Of a stretch of 64,000 nucleotides of DNA, positions 8,933-15,738 are shown one piece after another. The first letter of the stretch is position 1. Each line of letters starts with the position of its first letter. The notes below the pieces were generated by a model. That model made no database searches and was not told the origin of the DNA. It saw only the letters and a program-made list of their open reading frames with translations. This stretch comes from an uncultured Clostridia bacterium (lineage in GTDB: Bacteria; Bacillota; Clostridia; Christensenellales; Borkfalkiaceae), in assembly GCA_944341075.1 (NCBI GenBank), contig CALVLV010000001.1, positions 62,001 to 126,000 on the forward strand, given 5' to 3'. A program made the position numbers and the translations under genes.

Positions 8933-8966
8933 GCCGTAGGCGCAATAGCGTCAATGACGGACAGGC
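8933..8966. repeat. Short dispersed repeat, copy 1
   Basis: A segment reading GCCG.AGGCGCAATAGCGTC followed by AATGACGGAC recurs inverted at 12552-12585 with one or two mismatches. Probably a fragment of a larger repeat family. Confidence 0.6.
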
Positions 8967-9039
8967 ATTAATTCTATACATGCGCTCATTCAAAAAACAT
9001 GCCGTTGATTGCGCCATATTGCGGGTGCAATTAAAAAAG

Positions 9040-9234
9040 CCGCACAAAAAAATACCCGCAAGCTGTTTAAGCTTACGGTGAAAACGAAAGACCCCGTATA
9101 AGCTATTTTTTACAGCATATACGTGAGTCTGGTGAATTTAAGGCAGGCCAGGCAAAATTATCTTTTGCCACGATGTTGGTTTACTGCCACGCGCAAAGCA
9201 GCGCGCCTACTACTCCCCCACGGGATTGAATTGT
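9040..9234 (-). promoter_or_regulatory. Probable yybP-ykoY (Mn2+) riboswitch with terminator/antiterminator
   Basis: Reading the minus strand: P1 is CGTGGG (9222-9217) paired with CTCACG (9127-9122). The conserved GGAGTAG follows the 5' strand at once and AGA precedes the 3' strand, as in yybP-ykoY RNAs. P2 is a CGCGC/GCGCG hairpin. The P3 arm (GGCAG/CTGCC, then GGCAAAA/TTTTGCC) holds the internal loop ACCAACATCGT, close to the metal-site loop of the known aptamer. Downstream, ACCGTAAGCT/AGCTTGCGGGT followed by seven T (9079-9045) is an intrinsic terminator. Its 5' arm can instead pair with GCTTATACGG, an antiterminator. Known members control P-type ATPases like the one that follows. Confidence 0.75.
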
Positions 9235-9240
9235 ACCTGT

Positions 9241-9270
9241 ATATTACCACACGGGCGACGGAAATGTCAA
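9241..9270 (-). promoter_or_regulatory. Promoter of the Mn2+ riboswitch/ATPase transcript
   Basis: On the minus strand TTGACA (9265-9270), 18 bases, TATTAT-type -10 reading TAATAT (9241-9246). The predicted start, near 9234, falls just before the riboswitch P1 stem. Confidence 0.75.
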
Positions 9271-9429
9271 CCAAAAAATTGTAAAATTTTGGGCAAAGCC
9301 GCACTTTTGAAAAATTTATTTTTAAGGCAACCGAAACGCGCCGCGCTGCGCGCGCCGTAAATGCGATTGCCCCGCATATATGCGCCAACCAATGTGCAAA
9401 TTGCGCTTTACCCCGCCGGGGCGGCGCGC

Positions 9430-10122
9430 TCACCTGTTCAGCAGTATGCGCTTTGCGGCTGCCACCTTGTCCTCCTCCTTGGGGGCTGGTTTTTTAGCCG
9501 CGGCTATGGGCACGGCCTTTTCGGGCGCGGGCTTTACGCTCCCGCCTGCGGGGCTGCAGGTATACAGTTCCGCGCAGGTGCCGTGCGGCAGGAACGCCTG
9601 CTTTATAAAGTTTGCCGCCTGCGCGCAGTTTACCACCCTTTTTACGCACTTTTTTTCTATTCTTCCGCCCGAAAATACGTAGAACGTCACCTTGCCGTAG
9701 TTCAGGTTACCCGAATACGCCCAGCCGTTTACTATAAAGCCGAACTTTGCGGGCGTGGCCTTTACGTCTGCAACGGCGGCAAGGGGAACATATTCGCGCG
9801 CGCCGCTCTTGTGGCAGAGCACAAAGTAACCGTCGCTGCGGTAGGCTATGGTATAGGGCGGCGCGGCGGCCGAGCACACGTCTGACAGCGCCCTGTGGAA
9901 GACCAGCACGCACAGCGCGGCGTCGGCGACGATGAGCAGTACCGCAAGCACCCAGAACAGCGCGGCATAGCCCTGAAAGAGGCGGGCGCTCAAAAACTGC
10001 ACGAGGACGAGCACGAAAATATTTATGAGTATGGCCAGCAGCACCGAACCGGTGACCGCCTCCTTTTTGTTTATGGCCACGCGCCCTGCAAGCGGCGTGA
10101 TCCGAAGCCCGTCTTCCGACAT
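9430..10122 (-). CDS. Membrane protein of unknown function with cytoplasmic PH-like region
   Basis: A 230-residue protein I do not recognise. Two adjacent transmembrane helices lie at about residues 22-45 and 52-75. A soluble, mostly beta-rich stretch follows (about 85-175: IAYRSDGYFVLCHK, then VPLAAVADVKATPAKFG, then KVTFYVF), resembling bacterial PH/DUF304-like domains. The tail is a low-complexity Ala/Pro/Lys segment ending KRILLNR. The start at 10122 follows GGGAGAG. It stands alone, codirectional with the ATPase. Confidence 0.7.
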   Translation of the reverse strand: MSEDGLRITPLAGRVAINKKEAVTGSVLLAILINIFVLVLVQFLSARLFQGYAALFWVLAVLLIVADAALCVLVFHRALSDVCSAAAPPYTIAYRSDGYFVLCHKSGAREYVPLAAVADVKATPAKFGFIVNGWAYSGNLNYGKVTFYVFSGGRIEKKCVKRVVNCAQAANFIKQAFLPHGTCAELYTCSPAGGSVKPAPEKAVPIAAAKKPAPKEEDKVAAAKRILLNR

Positions 10123-10475
10123 ATGTTTTACTCTCCCGCAGGCAGAAAATTTCAGGGGCAGCCCGTGCGCCGCCCTGCGACTGTCTGCAATTTACGCTTA
10201 CAGAACAATTTTAGCACCGCGGCAAAAATATGTCAAACGGCGAAAAACCGTGCAGGCTGTGCAAAATTTTATGCATTTTATAAAAAAACAGCGCTTGCAA
10301 GGGCTTTTTAGGGGTATTTGGCGCATGCCTGCGCCCAAAAAAATTTTTACGCACCCGCCACGTAAAAAAATATCCCCCGCATGCGGCATGCACGCACGCC
10401 GTACGCGGAGAATAATAAAATGCCTGTGTAAGGGCGCCGCGCGCCATGCAAAACCAAACGAAAAGCGGCGGGGCG
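10123..10475. other. Spacer without recognisable gene
   Basis: About 350 bases between the membrane-protein start and the STAS stop. It contains one short hairpin (GGCGCATGCCTGCGCC, 10319-10334) and A/T-rich runs. I see no coding signal or known RNA. Confidence 0.5.
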
Positions 10476-10778
10476 TCAGCCCGCCTTTTCCACGTCTATC
10501 AGGGTAGTCACTCCCTGCTTTTCAAGGCTGTCGTACAGTTCTTCGCCCACGTTTATTATCTTCATGCCGGCGGCGCCGAGCTTCTTCCTTGTGGACAAAA
10601 GAAGCATAAGCCCCTCGTTGGTCAGCTTGCGCACGTTGCCGAAGTCCAGCGTAAGCTTTGTGACCCCGCCAAGGTTCTCCTTTAAAAACGCCTCGGTGGC
10701 GGGCACGCATTCGGCGCACATGTCTCCGCTGAAGCTTACGTTTAAAACGTCGCCCTGGCGGCTGCAGTTGATATCCAT
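10476..10778 (-). CDS. Stand-alone STAS-domain protein (anti-anti-sigma-like)
   Basis: A 100-residue single STAS domain starting MDINCSRQGDVLNVSFSG; start ATG at 10778 behind GGAGG. In the SpoIIAA/RsbV family the loop before helix 2 reads D-S-S-G and its second Ser is phosphorylated by an anti-sigma kinase. Here the aligned loop is T-N-E-G (KLTNEGLMLL), with Glu at the phosphoacceptor position. It may therefore be permanently in one state, or have been recruited as a protein-interaction module. No anti-sigma or sigma gene is adjacent, unlike classical spoIIA/rsb operons. Confidence 0.85.
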   Translation of the reverse strand: MDINCSRQGDVLNVSFSGDMCAECVPATEAFLKENLGGVTKLTLDFGNVRKLTNEGLMLLLSTRKKLGAAGMKIINVGEELYDSLEKQGVTTLIDVEKAG

Positions 10779-11058
10779 CTTTACCTCCGCGGCGCAACCG
10801 CGCCGCAATTTTTACAACGTTATGCTAATATACATTATACGGGCACATTTGTCAACACTTTTGCGGGGCACTGCCGCCCTTTGTGCCTTAAGAACGCGGC
10901 AGGCACTATATTTTGTGTAATATATAAACATTATATGCATATATTGCGGCGGCGGGCACGCATGCCCTCGCGCGCGACACTTAATATAGCGCGCAGAAAA
11001 AGGGCCGTGCAGGTAGCACAAAAGCTTGAATTTTTTTAAAATTTTTTTGATTTACCCC

Positions 11059-11086
11059 TTGACAAACGCTTTTGCGATGCTATAAT
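11059..11086 (+). promoter_or_regulatory. Near-consensus promoter of the candidate ncRNA
   Basis: TTGACA (11059-11064), 16-base spacer, TATAAT (11081-11086), followed by an A/G start region near 11093. Among the strongest housekeeping promoters in the window, yet no protein gene follows for 1.5 kb on this strand. The preceding stretch 10779-11058 is AT-rich and holds no gene I can support. Confidence 0.8.
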
Positions 11087-11275
11087 AAAGGTACAAAAAG
11101 ATAAAAGCAAACAAAAAATGTTAGCGCTAAACATTTTGCCAAATAAACAAAAAGAGGTTAAAGATGAAATTCAAGTAGCCCCGAAAGGGGGTCAATGTTA
11201 TTCGAAGAGCGGACAGCTGAATGCGTACCGCCCGTTAAAAATAAATTGAATAGCAAGGCAAGGAGGTAAAAGACT

Positions 11276-11335
11276 ATGAAAAGAAAGTTTTACTTCTGCA
11301 AAGCTACTACGAATCTCAGGAGGGTAGTCCAATGA
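11276..11335 (+). CDS. Possible 19-residue peptide inside the ncRNA
   Basis: ATG at 11276 follows AAGGAGG at a good distance and encodes MKRKFYFCKATTNLRRVVQ. Its stop overlaps the ATG of a second 10-residue frame (11332-11364, MNSHTRETLF) that has its own AGGAGGG site. Coupled mini-frames suggest a leader peptide. The same bases also form a GTAAAA/TTTTAC hairpin, so this may be RNA structure only. Confidence 0.25.
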   Translation: MKRKFYFCKATTNLRRVVQ

Positions 11336-11828
11336 ACAGTCATACCCGGGAGACCTTATTCTGAAAACACGGTTTTAATTTCGCAGGGATTTGGATCGGT
11401 TTTCGGAAGATCGGGTACGGAAACTTACGAGGCCATGGCTTGAAAACAGCCGAGGCGAAGCATCCCGCAACAATGAAATAAGCCTGCTTTACTCCGGCGG
11501 CGAAGATTTAAAAAGTCCGGCGATAAGTTTTTAAAGCTCTGAAGGGAAAACTTTCCCATTCCGGATAAGGAAATTTTGAACGACGGGGAATTGAAGGCAG
11601 ACAGCCCGACAATTTAAATTTTTAAAGCAGAGGCAAAAAGGGCCCAAGGCATTGTTAAAGGTTACTTCCTCTCCCCTTTTGAAGGCCGTGCCGCGCAAGC
11701 GGAAAGACCGATGGAACGCAAACTAAAAGATTCACCTGTATGGCGTTTGCCGCAAGTGCATAAAAAAAGCACCGTATAAAAAGCGGAAGCGGGTCTCGGA
11801 ATTAAAATTTAATAACTTTGAATACAAT

Positions 11829-11858
11829 ACCTGCACAGACGTAATTGTGCAGGTTTTT
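11829..11858 (+). terminator. Intrinsic terminator of the candidate ncRNA
   Basis: ACCTGCACA pairs with TGTGCAGGT around an 8-base loop, followed by TTTTT. It is well formed on the plus strand and 768 bases from the predicted start. Confidence 0.8.
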
Positions 11859-11860
11859 GT

Positions 11861-12417
11861 GCCCGGACTGCCGGAACAAATCGGGGAACGGGCGCGCCCC
11901 TTCCCCCCGCCCGGTATGCGGAGCCGGTCGAGATAAGGGCCACAAAAATAAATAACGCGGCAGATGCGCACGGCCATGGCGCCGCACGGAAACAGGTTTT
12001 ACGCCTACATAGTTTGCAAAAGATAAATTTTAAAGTTTCTGTGTATCGCGGACGAGCGGACGGCATCAGATAATGTGCGGATAATCTGTCTTTTAAAAAG
12101 AGGCGTGCAGCCTGAACAAACCAACTTGTTCCATTGCGGAAAAAGGAGGCAGCGTAAAATTCCTGCGCATGACGCGCAAACTTTTAAGGAACAATACAGA
12201 CGGAATACAGAAAAGTTTCCTGCCTGAGCGCCCTTAAAGGCGCGTATGAGGATGAAAGCCCGGTGCGCGGGATGTGCGGGGTGATTGGGTGCCCGCAATC
12301 ACGCACGAATCAATCAGGCGACGTTCATTTAAAAATATTCTTATTTGCAAATGAACGGTCTGTACAAGGCATCCCCCTCGGGATGTAAAAATTCCGAGGG
12401 GGATGCTGTTTTTTTGT
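11861..12417 (+). ncRNA. Possible read-through extension or second structured RNA
   Basis: The next 550 bases also lack a convincing gene on either strand and end in a very strong terminator: GCATCCCCCTCGG/CCGAGGGGGATGC followed by seven T, 12368-12417. Just before it lies a GTTCATTT/AAATGAAC stem (12324-12356). I found no clear second promoter. Either the first terminator is leaky and the RNA is about 1.3 kb, or a separate RNA starts here. Confidence 0.35.
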
Positions 12418-12427
12418 ATTGTTTATA

Positions 12428-12553
12428 GTGATAAGTTTGCCCTGTAGGGCAAACGCGATAAGTGATGATCGCGCTTTGCTGCGCAAGTTAAGAGTTTCCT
12501 TGCGGAAACGTGATAAGTGATGAGCGGGCTGCGCCCGCGTGATATAAGTAATG
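12428..12553. repeat. Modular repeat: variable hairpins joined by GTGATAAGTGATGA linkers
   Basis: The linker GTGATAAG or GTGATAAGTGATGA recurs at 12428, 12457, 12510 and (degenerate) 12539. Between the linkers sit different perfect hairpins: TTTGCCCTGTAGGGCAAA (12436-12453), GTTTCCTTGCGGAAAC (12494-12509) and GCGGGCTGCGCCCGC (12524-12538). The same modules appear inverted at 47955-48011. Confidence 0.75.
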
Positions 12554-12585
12554 CCGTCCGTCATTGACGCTATTGCGCCTGCGGC
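12552..12585. repeat. Short dispersed repeat, copy 2 (inverted)
   Basis: Inverted near-copy of 8933-8966. It abuts the modular hairpin repeat and the end of the sirtuin gene. Confidence 0.6.
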
Positions 12586-12619
12586 CGCGGCACATCCACT
12601 ATTAGGGGAAGTGGCACAC

Positions 12620-13474
12620 CTACACCAACTGATAGATTATGTTCAGGTCGCTCTTTATGCACAGCGACCTTTCTTCTACCTCCAAGGGGGCAAAGTTGTC
12701 TTCTGCATTTATGCACGCATAGCGCGCTTCTTTGTTGCGGTAAGTCATGTCGATGAACGGGTATTTTATTATGCCCGGCGTATTCATGCCCACGCCCAGC
12801 TCTAAAAACAGCACGCATTTGCCCGAATTTTGGGCAATGAAATTTTTATAGCGCGCGCACGCGGCATGCCAGCCCGCATCCTGCACAAAGCTGTCGTCTA
12901 TGCGGAGGTTCGTTGTCATATACCCGCCGCATACCGGGCAGCGCGGCACCAACGCCGAAGGGATCTTAAGGTCTTTCTGCTCCTCCGCCATGGCCTTTAC
13001 CTGCGCGTAATTATCGTAAGTTTTGTTGTGGCAGGGCTTTTCGCACCGGAACAGGCCGTAGTCGCCCTGCGTGTAAAACAGCCGCTGTTTATCGAACCCG
13101 ACTATCTGAAAGCGGTGGTCTACGTTTGTGGTGAGCACGAAATAATTTTTGTCCTTTACAGCGCGCAGCAGCGCCGAATACAGCCCGTCCGCAGGCGCGC
13201 TGTAGCGGTTGAGCATTATCATGCGCGACCAGTATGCCCAGAAATGTTGGCGCGAGGGAAAGGGGTAGAACCCGCCCGAATACATATCGTGGAAGCCGTA
13301 TGCCCTTTCAAAGTCGGCAAAGTTTTCTTTAAAGCGGCGGCCGCCGTAAGTAAAGCCCGCGGCAGAGGACAGTCCCGCACCCGCACCTATGACCACCGCA
13401 TCGGCATCGGAGAGCCACGCGCGCAGAATTTTTACCTGCTTATCAACAGGCAGCGAACCCGAGCAGTTGTTCAT
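12620..13474 (-). CDS. Class M sirtuin (SirTM), probable protein ADP-ribosyltransferase
   Basis: A 284-residue SIR2-fold protein that uses NAD+. GAGAGLSSAAGF (residues 30-41) is the NAD loop and TTNVDH (115-120) the TxN motif. The usual catalytic HG is replaced by QG in TQGDYG (135-140), the hallmark of SirTM enzymes, which ADP-ribosylate proteins rather than deacylate them. A zinc cluster is visible (C144, C148, C179, C182). The gene overlaps the upstream macrodomain gene by 32 bases, start ATG at 13474 behind GGAGGA. Characterised SirTM operons also carry a GcvH-like lipoyl carrier and an LplA2 ligase. Neither is here, so the target is unknown. Confidence 0.9.
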   Translation of the reverse strand: MNNCSGSLPVDKQVKILRAWLSDADAVVIGAGAGLSSAAGFTYGGRRFKENFADFERAYGFHDMYSGGFYPFPSRQHFWAYWSRMIMLNRYSAPADGLYSALLRAVKDKNYFVLTTNVDHRFQIVGFDKQRLFYTQGDYGLFRCEKPCHNKTYDNYAQVKAMAEEQKDLKIPSALVPRCPVCGGYMTTNLRIDDSFVQDAGWHAACARYKNFIAQNSGKCVLFLELGVGMNTPGIIKYPFIDMTYRNKEARYACINAEDNFAPLEVEERSLCIKSDLNIIYQLV

Positions 13475-14204
13475 AAACTTTACAGTCCTCCGCAGAAAAT
13501 ACGTTAAATATCACCCTTACCTTTCCACCGCGCGCAAAGAAGGCACGCACGGCGCTTATTGCCACGGCAGCCGCCTCGCGCACGGGATAGCCGAACACGC
13601 CCGTGGATATGCAGCAGAACGCTATGGAAGACAGGCCCATCTCCTCCGCCTTTGCAAGGCAGGAGTTGTAGCAGCCTTCCAAATCGCGACGGTTGTTCTC
13701 CGTCACCCTGCCGCTTACTATCGGGCCGACGGTATGAAAGATGTAGCGGCTTGGCAGGTTATACGCCCCGGTAACGCGCACGCGCCCGTTCGGTTCGGTG
13801 CCGCCGCGCATCATGGCGTTGCAGTCCAGCCGCACCTGAACGCCCGCGGCGGAGTGGATGGCGTTGTCTACGCAGCCGTGAAGCGGCTGAAAACAGCCCA
13901 AAAGCGAGCAGTTGCAGGCGTTTACTATGGCGTCGGAATTGAGCCTTGTTATGTCGCCCCGCCATATGGCAATGCCGCCGTTATATGTAAATGCATTTAC
14001 GTCTGCCACGACCTTTTGCGCGGTGCGCTCAGAGAGGTACTCGTCCTGCAGGCGCAGAAACTCGTCGCTGACGGGCATGGGCGGGCGTATGTTGCACAGC
14101 GCGCGGAAATAGTCGGGCTTGCGGCTTTCGTCAAGCTCGGGCACGCGTTCGCCCCGCTCCTTGCAGAGCCTGCCGATAAGCCTATCTAAAACTTTTTGCT
14201 GCAT
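13443..14204 (-). CDS. Zinc-type macrodomain ADP-ribosyl hydrolase partnered with SirTM
   Basis: A 253-residue protein predicted to remove ADP-ribose put on by the overlapping SirTM. An N-terminal helical extension (1-75) precedes the macrodomain: WRGDITRLNSDAIVNACN (81-98), then LLGCFQPLHGCVDNAIH with Cys104, His109 and Cys111, the Cys-His-Cys set that binds zinc in Zn-macrodomains. ISTGVFGYP (199-207) is the diphosphate loop. The start at 14204 (MQQKVLDRLIG) follows GAGGGGG. It is the first gene of a two-gene operon with its own promoter and a GC-rich hairpin in the leader (14239-14267). Confidence 0.92.
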   Translation of the reverse strand: MQQKVLDRLIGRLCKERGERVPELDESRKPDYFRALCNIRPPMPVSDEFLRLQDEYLSERTAQKVVADVNAFTYNGGIAIWRGDITRLNSDAIVNACNCSLLGCFQPLHGCVDNAIHSAAGVQVRLDCNAMMRGGTEPNGRVRVTGAYNLPSRYIFHTVGPIVSGRVTENNRRDLEGCYNSCLAKAEEMGLSSIAFCCISTGVFGYPVREAAAVAISAVRAFFARGGKVRVIFNVFSAEDCKVYEQLLGFAAC

Positions 14205-14270
14205 AAAACCCCCTCAAAACTTTACCCAAACGGGCAATGCGCGCCGCGCCTCCATGCGCGGCGCGCCATT

Positions 14271-14299
14271 ATTATACAACACTTTCGCCCGCCGTGCAA
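14271..14299 (-). promoter_or_regulatory. Promoter of the macrodomain-SirTM operon
   Basis: Minus strand TTGCAC (14294-14299), 17 bases, TATAAT (14271-14276). The leader then contains a perfect 11-pair GC-rich hairpin (14239-14267) before the ribosome site; its role is unknown. Confidence 0.65.
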
Positions 14300-14347
14300 C
14301 GGTAAAAGCACGAACCGAGCGGCCCGGGCGACGGCTTGCCTGTTATG

Positions 14348-14986
14348 TTACTTGCCAATGACAGAAAAATGCTGCATGATATGTTTGCCGCTTTCAACCT
14401 CGTCTATCATGGCAATTGCGTAGTCGGCATAGCTTATGCGGCTTTCGCCCCTGTCGTTGACAAAGTATTCCTCGCCGCCGAGAAGGTATTCGCCGGTGCG
14501 CTCGCCATCGGCTACGAAGTCACCTGCGGGGGAGAGGAAAGTCCAATTTACGTCGTCGCGTTTTCTGAGTTCTTCAAGTGCCGCACCCTGCGCGTTTGCA
14601 AGCGGCTTGAACACATCGGGGAAACTGTCAAGGTCTTTGACCTGCAGAGTGTGTTCGGGGTTTACGTAAAGACTGCCCGCGCCGCCCACTACAAGCAGGC
14701 GCACGCCCGTTCCGCTTAAAATATCGCACAGGTGGGCGAGCGAAGTTTTGTGAAGGGGAAGCGTTTCGGGTGTCCATGCGCCGAACGCATCTATCACCGC
14801 GTCGAAACCTTCAAGGTCGGCCGTGGTGAGATCAAACAGATCTTTTACCACTTTTTTTGCCCCGTCGGGGATATTGTCGCCCTCATTGCGGACAAAGCCC
14901 GTTACTTCATACCCGCGCGAAAGCGCCTCTTTTACCAGAAGTCTGCCTTCCTTTCCCGCTGCGCAAACGATTGCAATTTTTTTCAT
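14348..14986 (-). CDS. NAD(P)-binding atypical SDR (YwnB-like)
   Basis: A 212-residue Rossmann protein starting MKKIAIVCAAGKEGRLLVKEA, with the dinucleotide motif AAGKEG where SDRs have GxxGxxG. Typical of the NmrA/YwnB 'NAD(P)H-binding' group, acting as a redox sensor or reductase of unknown substrate. Start ATG at 14986 behind GGAGG. Its promoter region carries TTGTAAC/GTTACAA inverted repeats, and an Rrf2 regulator gene lies immediately upstream in the same direction, the ywnA-ywnB-like pairing known in Bacillota. Confidence 0.85.
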   Translation of the reverse strand: MKKIAIVCAAGKEGRLLVKEALSRGYEVTGFVRNEGDNIPDGAKKVVKDLFDLTTADLEGFDAVIDAFGAWTPETLPLHKTSLAHLCDILSGTGVRLLVVGGAGSLYVNPEHTLQVKDLDSFPDVFKPLANAQGAALEELRKRDDVNWTFLSPAGDFVADGERTGEYLLGGEEYFVNDRGESRISYADYAIAMIDEVESGKHIMQHFSVIGK

Positions 14987-15014
14987 CTTTTAAATCCTCC
15001 TGAATTTTTATTTT

Positions 15015-15085
15015 TTTGTTGTAACCACTTAAGTTACATCTATAATATAGCACCCGTTTGTTGTAACGTCAAGTGTTACAACAAA
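15015..15085 (-). promoter_or_regulatory. SDR-gene promoter with two TTGTAAC inverted-repeat operators
   Basis: TTGTAAC-N7-GTTACAA lies at about 15061-15081, and a second, looser TGTAACcacttaaGTTACA copy at about 15020-15038. Between them is an ATAATATAG -10-like stretch. Such dyads suit a dimeric regulator; the adjacent Rrf2 protein is the obvious candidate. Inferred. Confidence 0.6.
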
Positions 15086-15116
15086 CTTTTTTAAAAAATT
15101 TTTTTCGTAAAAAGTA

Positions 15117-15147
15117 TGCGCGCGCCGCAAAACGCGGCGCGCGCACA
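15117..15147 (-). terminator. Terminator after the Rrf2 gene
   Basis: TGCGCGCGCCGC / GCGGCGCGCGCA hairpin with an AAAA loop, followed on the minus strand by CTTTTTACG. It separates the Rrf2 and SDR transcripts. Confidence 0.75.
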
Positions 15148-15217
15148 TACCTTTATTATTTATTTTTTCATTATTATATAACTATATACGGCCTTAACAT
15201 TTTTCACGCGGGCGGGC

Positions 15218-15652
15218 TTACTGTATTTTTCCGTTCAGGTCTTTTACAAGGTCGGCAAGCGTCACCTTTTTCAGCTCGCCCTCAAAGGCGCGCTGCGCGT
15301 CGGCAAGGTGTCCGTCGAGAACGCCGTGAATATTGCGGCCCACGGCGCAGGCGGGGTTGGGGTTTTGGTGAAAGTGGAACATTTTGCCGTCCTGTTCGGC
15401 CGCGTCCGAGGCGACGTAAATATCGTACAGCGTGATGTCTTCAAGCGGCTTTACAATGCTTGCGCCGCCGCTGCCCGCCTTTACCTCTACCATGCCCGCC
15501 GCCTTAAGGCTTAAAAGGGCGCGGCGGATGACGACGGGGTTGACCCGCACGCTTGCGGCAATAAAGTCGGAAGTCACCTTTTGCGAACTTCCGTAAATAT
15601 GTATTACAAGCAGCGTGTGCACCGCCACCGTAAAGCGCGAAGATATCTTCAT
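15218..15652 (-). CDS. Rrf2-family transcriptional regulator (YwnA-like)
   Basis: A 144-residue winged-helix protein, MKISSRFTVAVHTLLVIHIY. The DNA-binding region (about 1-65) ends VIRRALLSLKAAGMVEVKAGSGG, typical of Rrf2. One conserved-position Cys lies in NPACAVGRNI (about residue 100), so a redox or thiol response is possible; the three-Cys Fe-S cluster of IscR is absent. Start ATG at 15652 behind AAGGAGTG. It probably controls the downstream SDR gene through the TTGTAAC dyads. Confidence 0.9.
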   Translation of the reverse strand: MKISSRFTVAVHTLLVIHIYGSSQKVTSDFIAASVRVNPVVIRRALLSLKAAGMVEVKAGSGGASIVKPLEDITLYDIYVASDAAEQDGKMFHFHQNPNPACAVGRNIHGVLDGHLADAQRAFEGELKKVTLADLVKDLNGKIQ

Positions 15653-15738
15653 AATCACTCCTTGAAACAATGCAAAACTGCCGCGGTTGCGGCATATGCG
15701 GCGCCCTTTTGAAAAAACAGAAAAATGCGCCGGAATTA

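Larger units (their letters stand above)
11093..11860 (+). ncRNA. Candidate large structured non-coding RNA
   Basis: From a consensus promoter to a strong intrinsic terminator, about 770 bases hold no supportable protein gene in any frame. They contain many short hairpins. Two have GNRA-type tetraloops: CCCC-GAAA-GGGG (about 11179-11190) and CCGC-GCAA-GCGG (about 11690-11701). Others include GGCTTGAAAACAGCC, GGGAAAACTTTCCC and GTGC...GCAC. Base composition is purine- and A-rich and lower in GC than the flanking genes. Size and architecture recall the giant ornate RNA classes (ROOL, GOLLD, OLE), but I cannot match a consensus by eye. Two tiny overlapping reading frames with ribosome sites lie inside, so a leader or dual-function RNA is possible. 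Confidence 0.55.

Noticed and set aside
11732..12298. Minus-strand frames of 80-97 codons in the gene-free region
   Set aside because: Short, overlapping each other, no ribosome sites, and their composition is that of translated RNA-like sequence.
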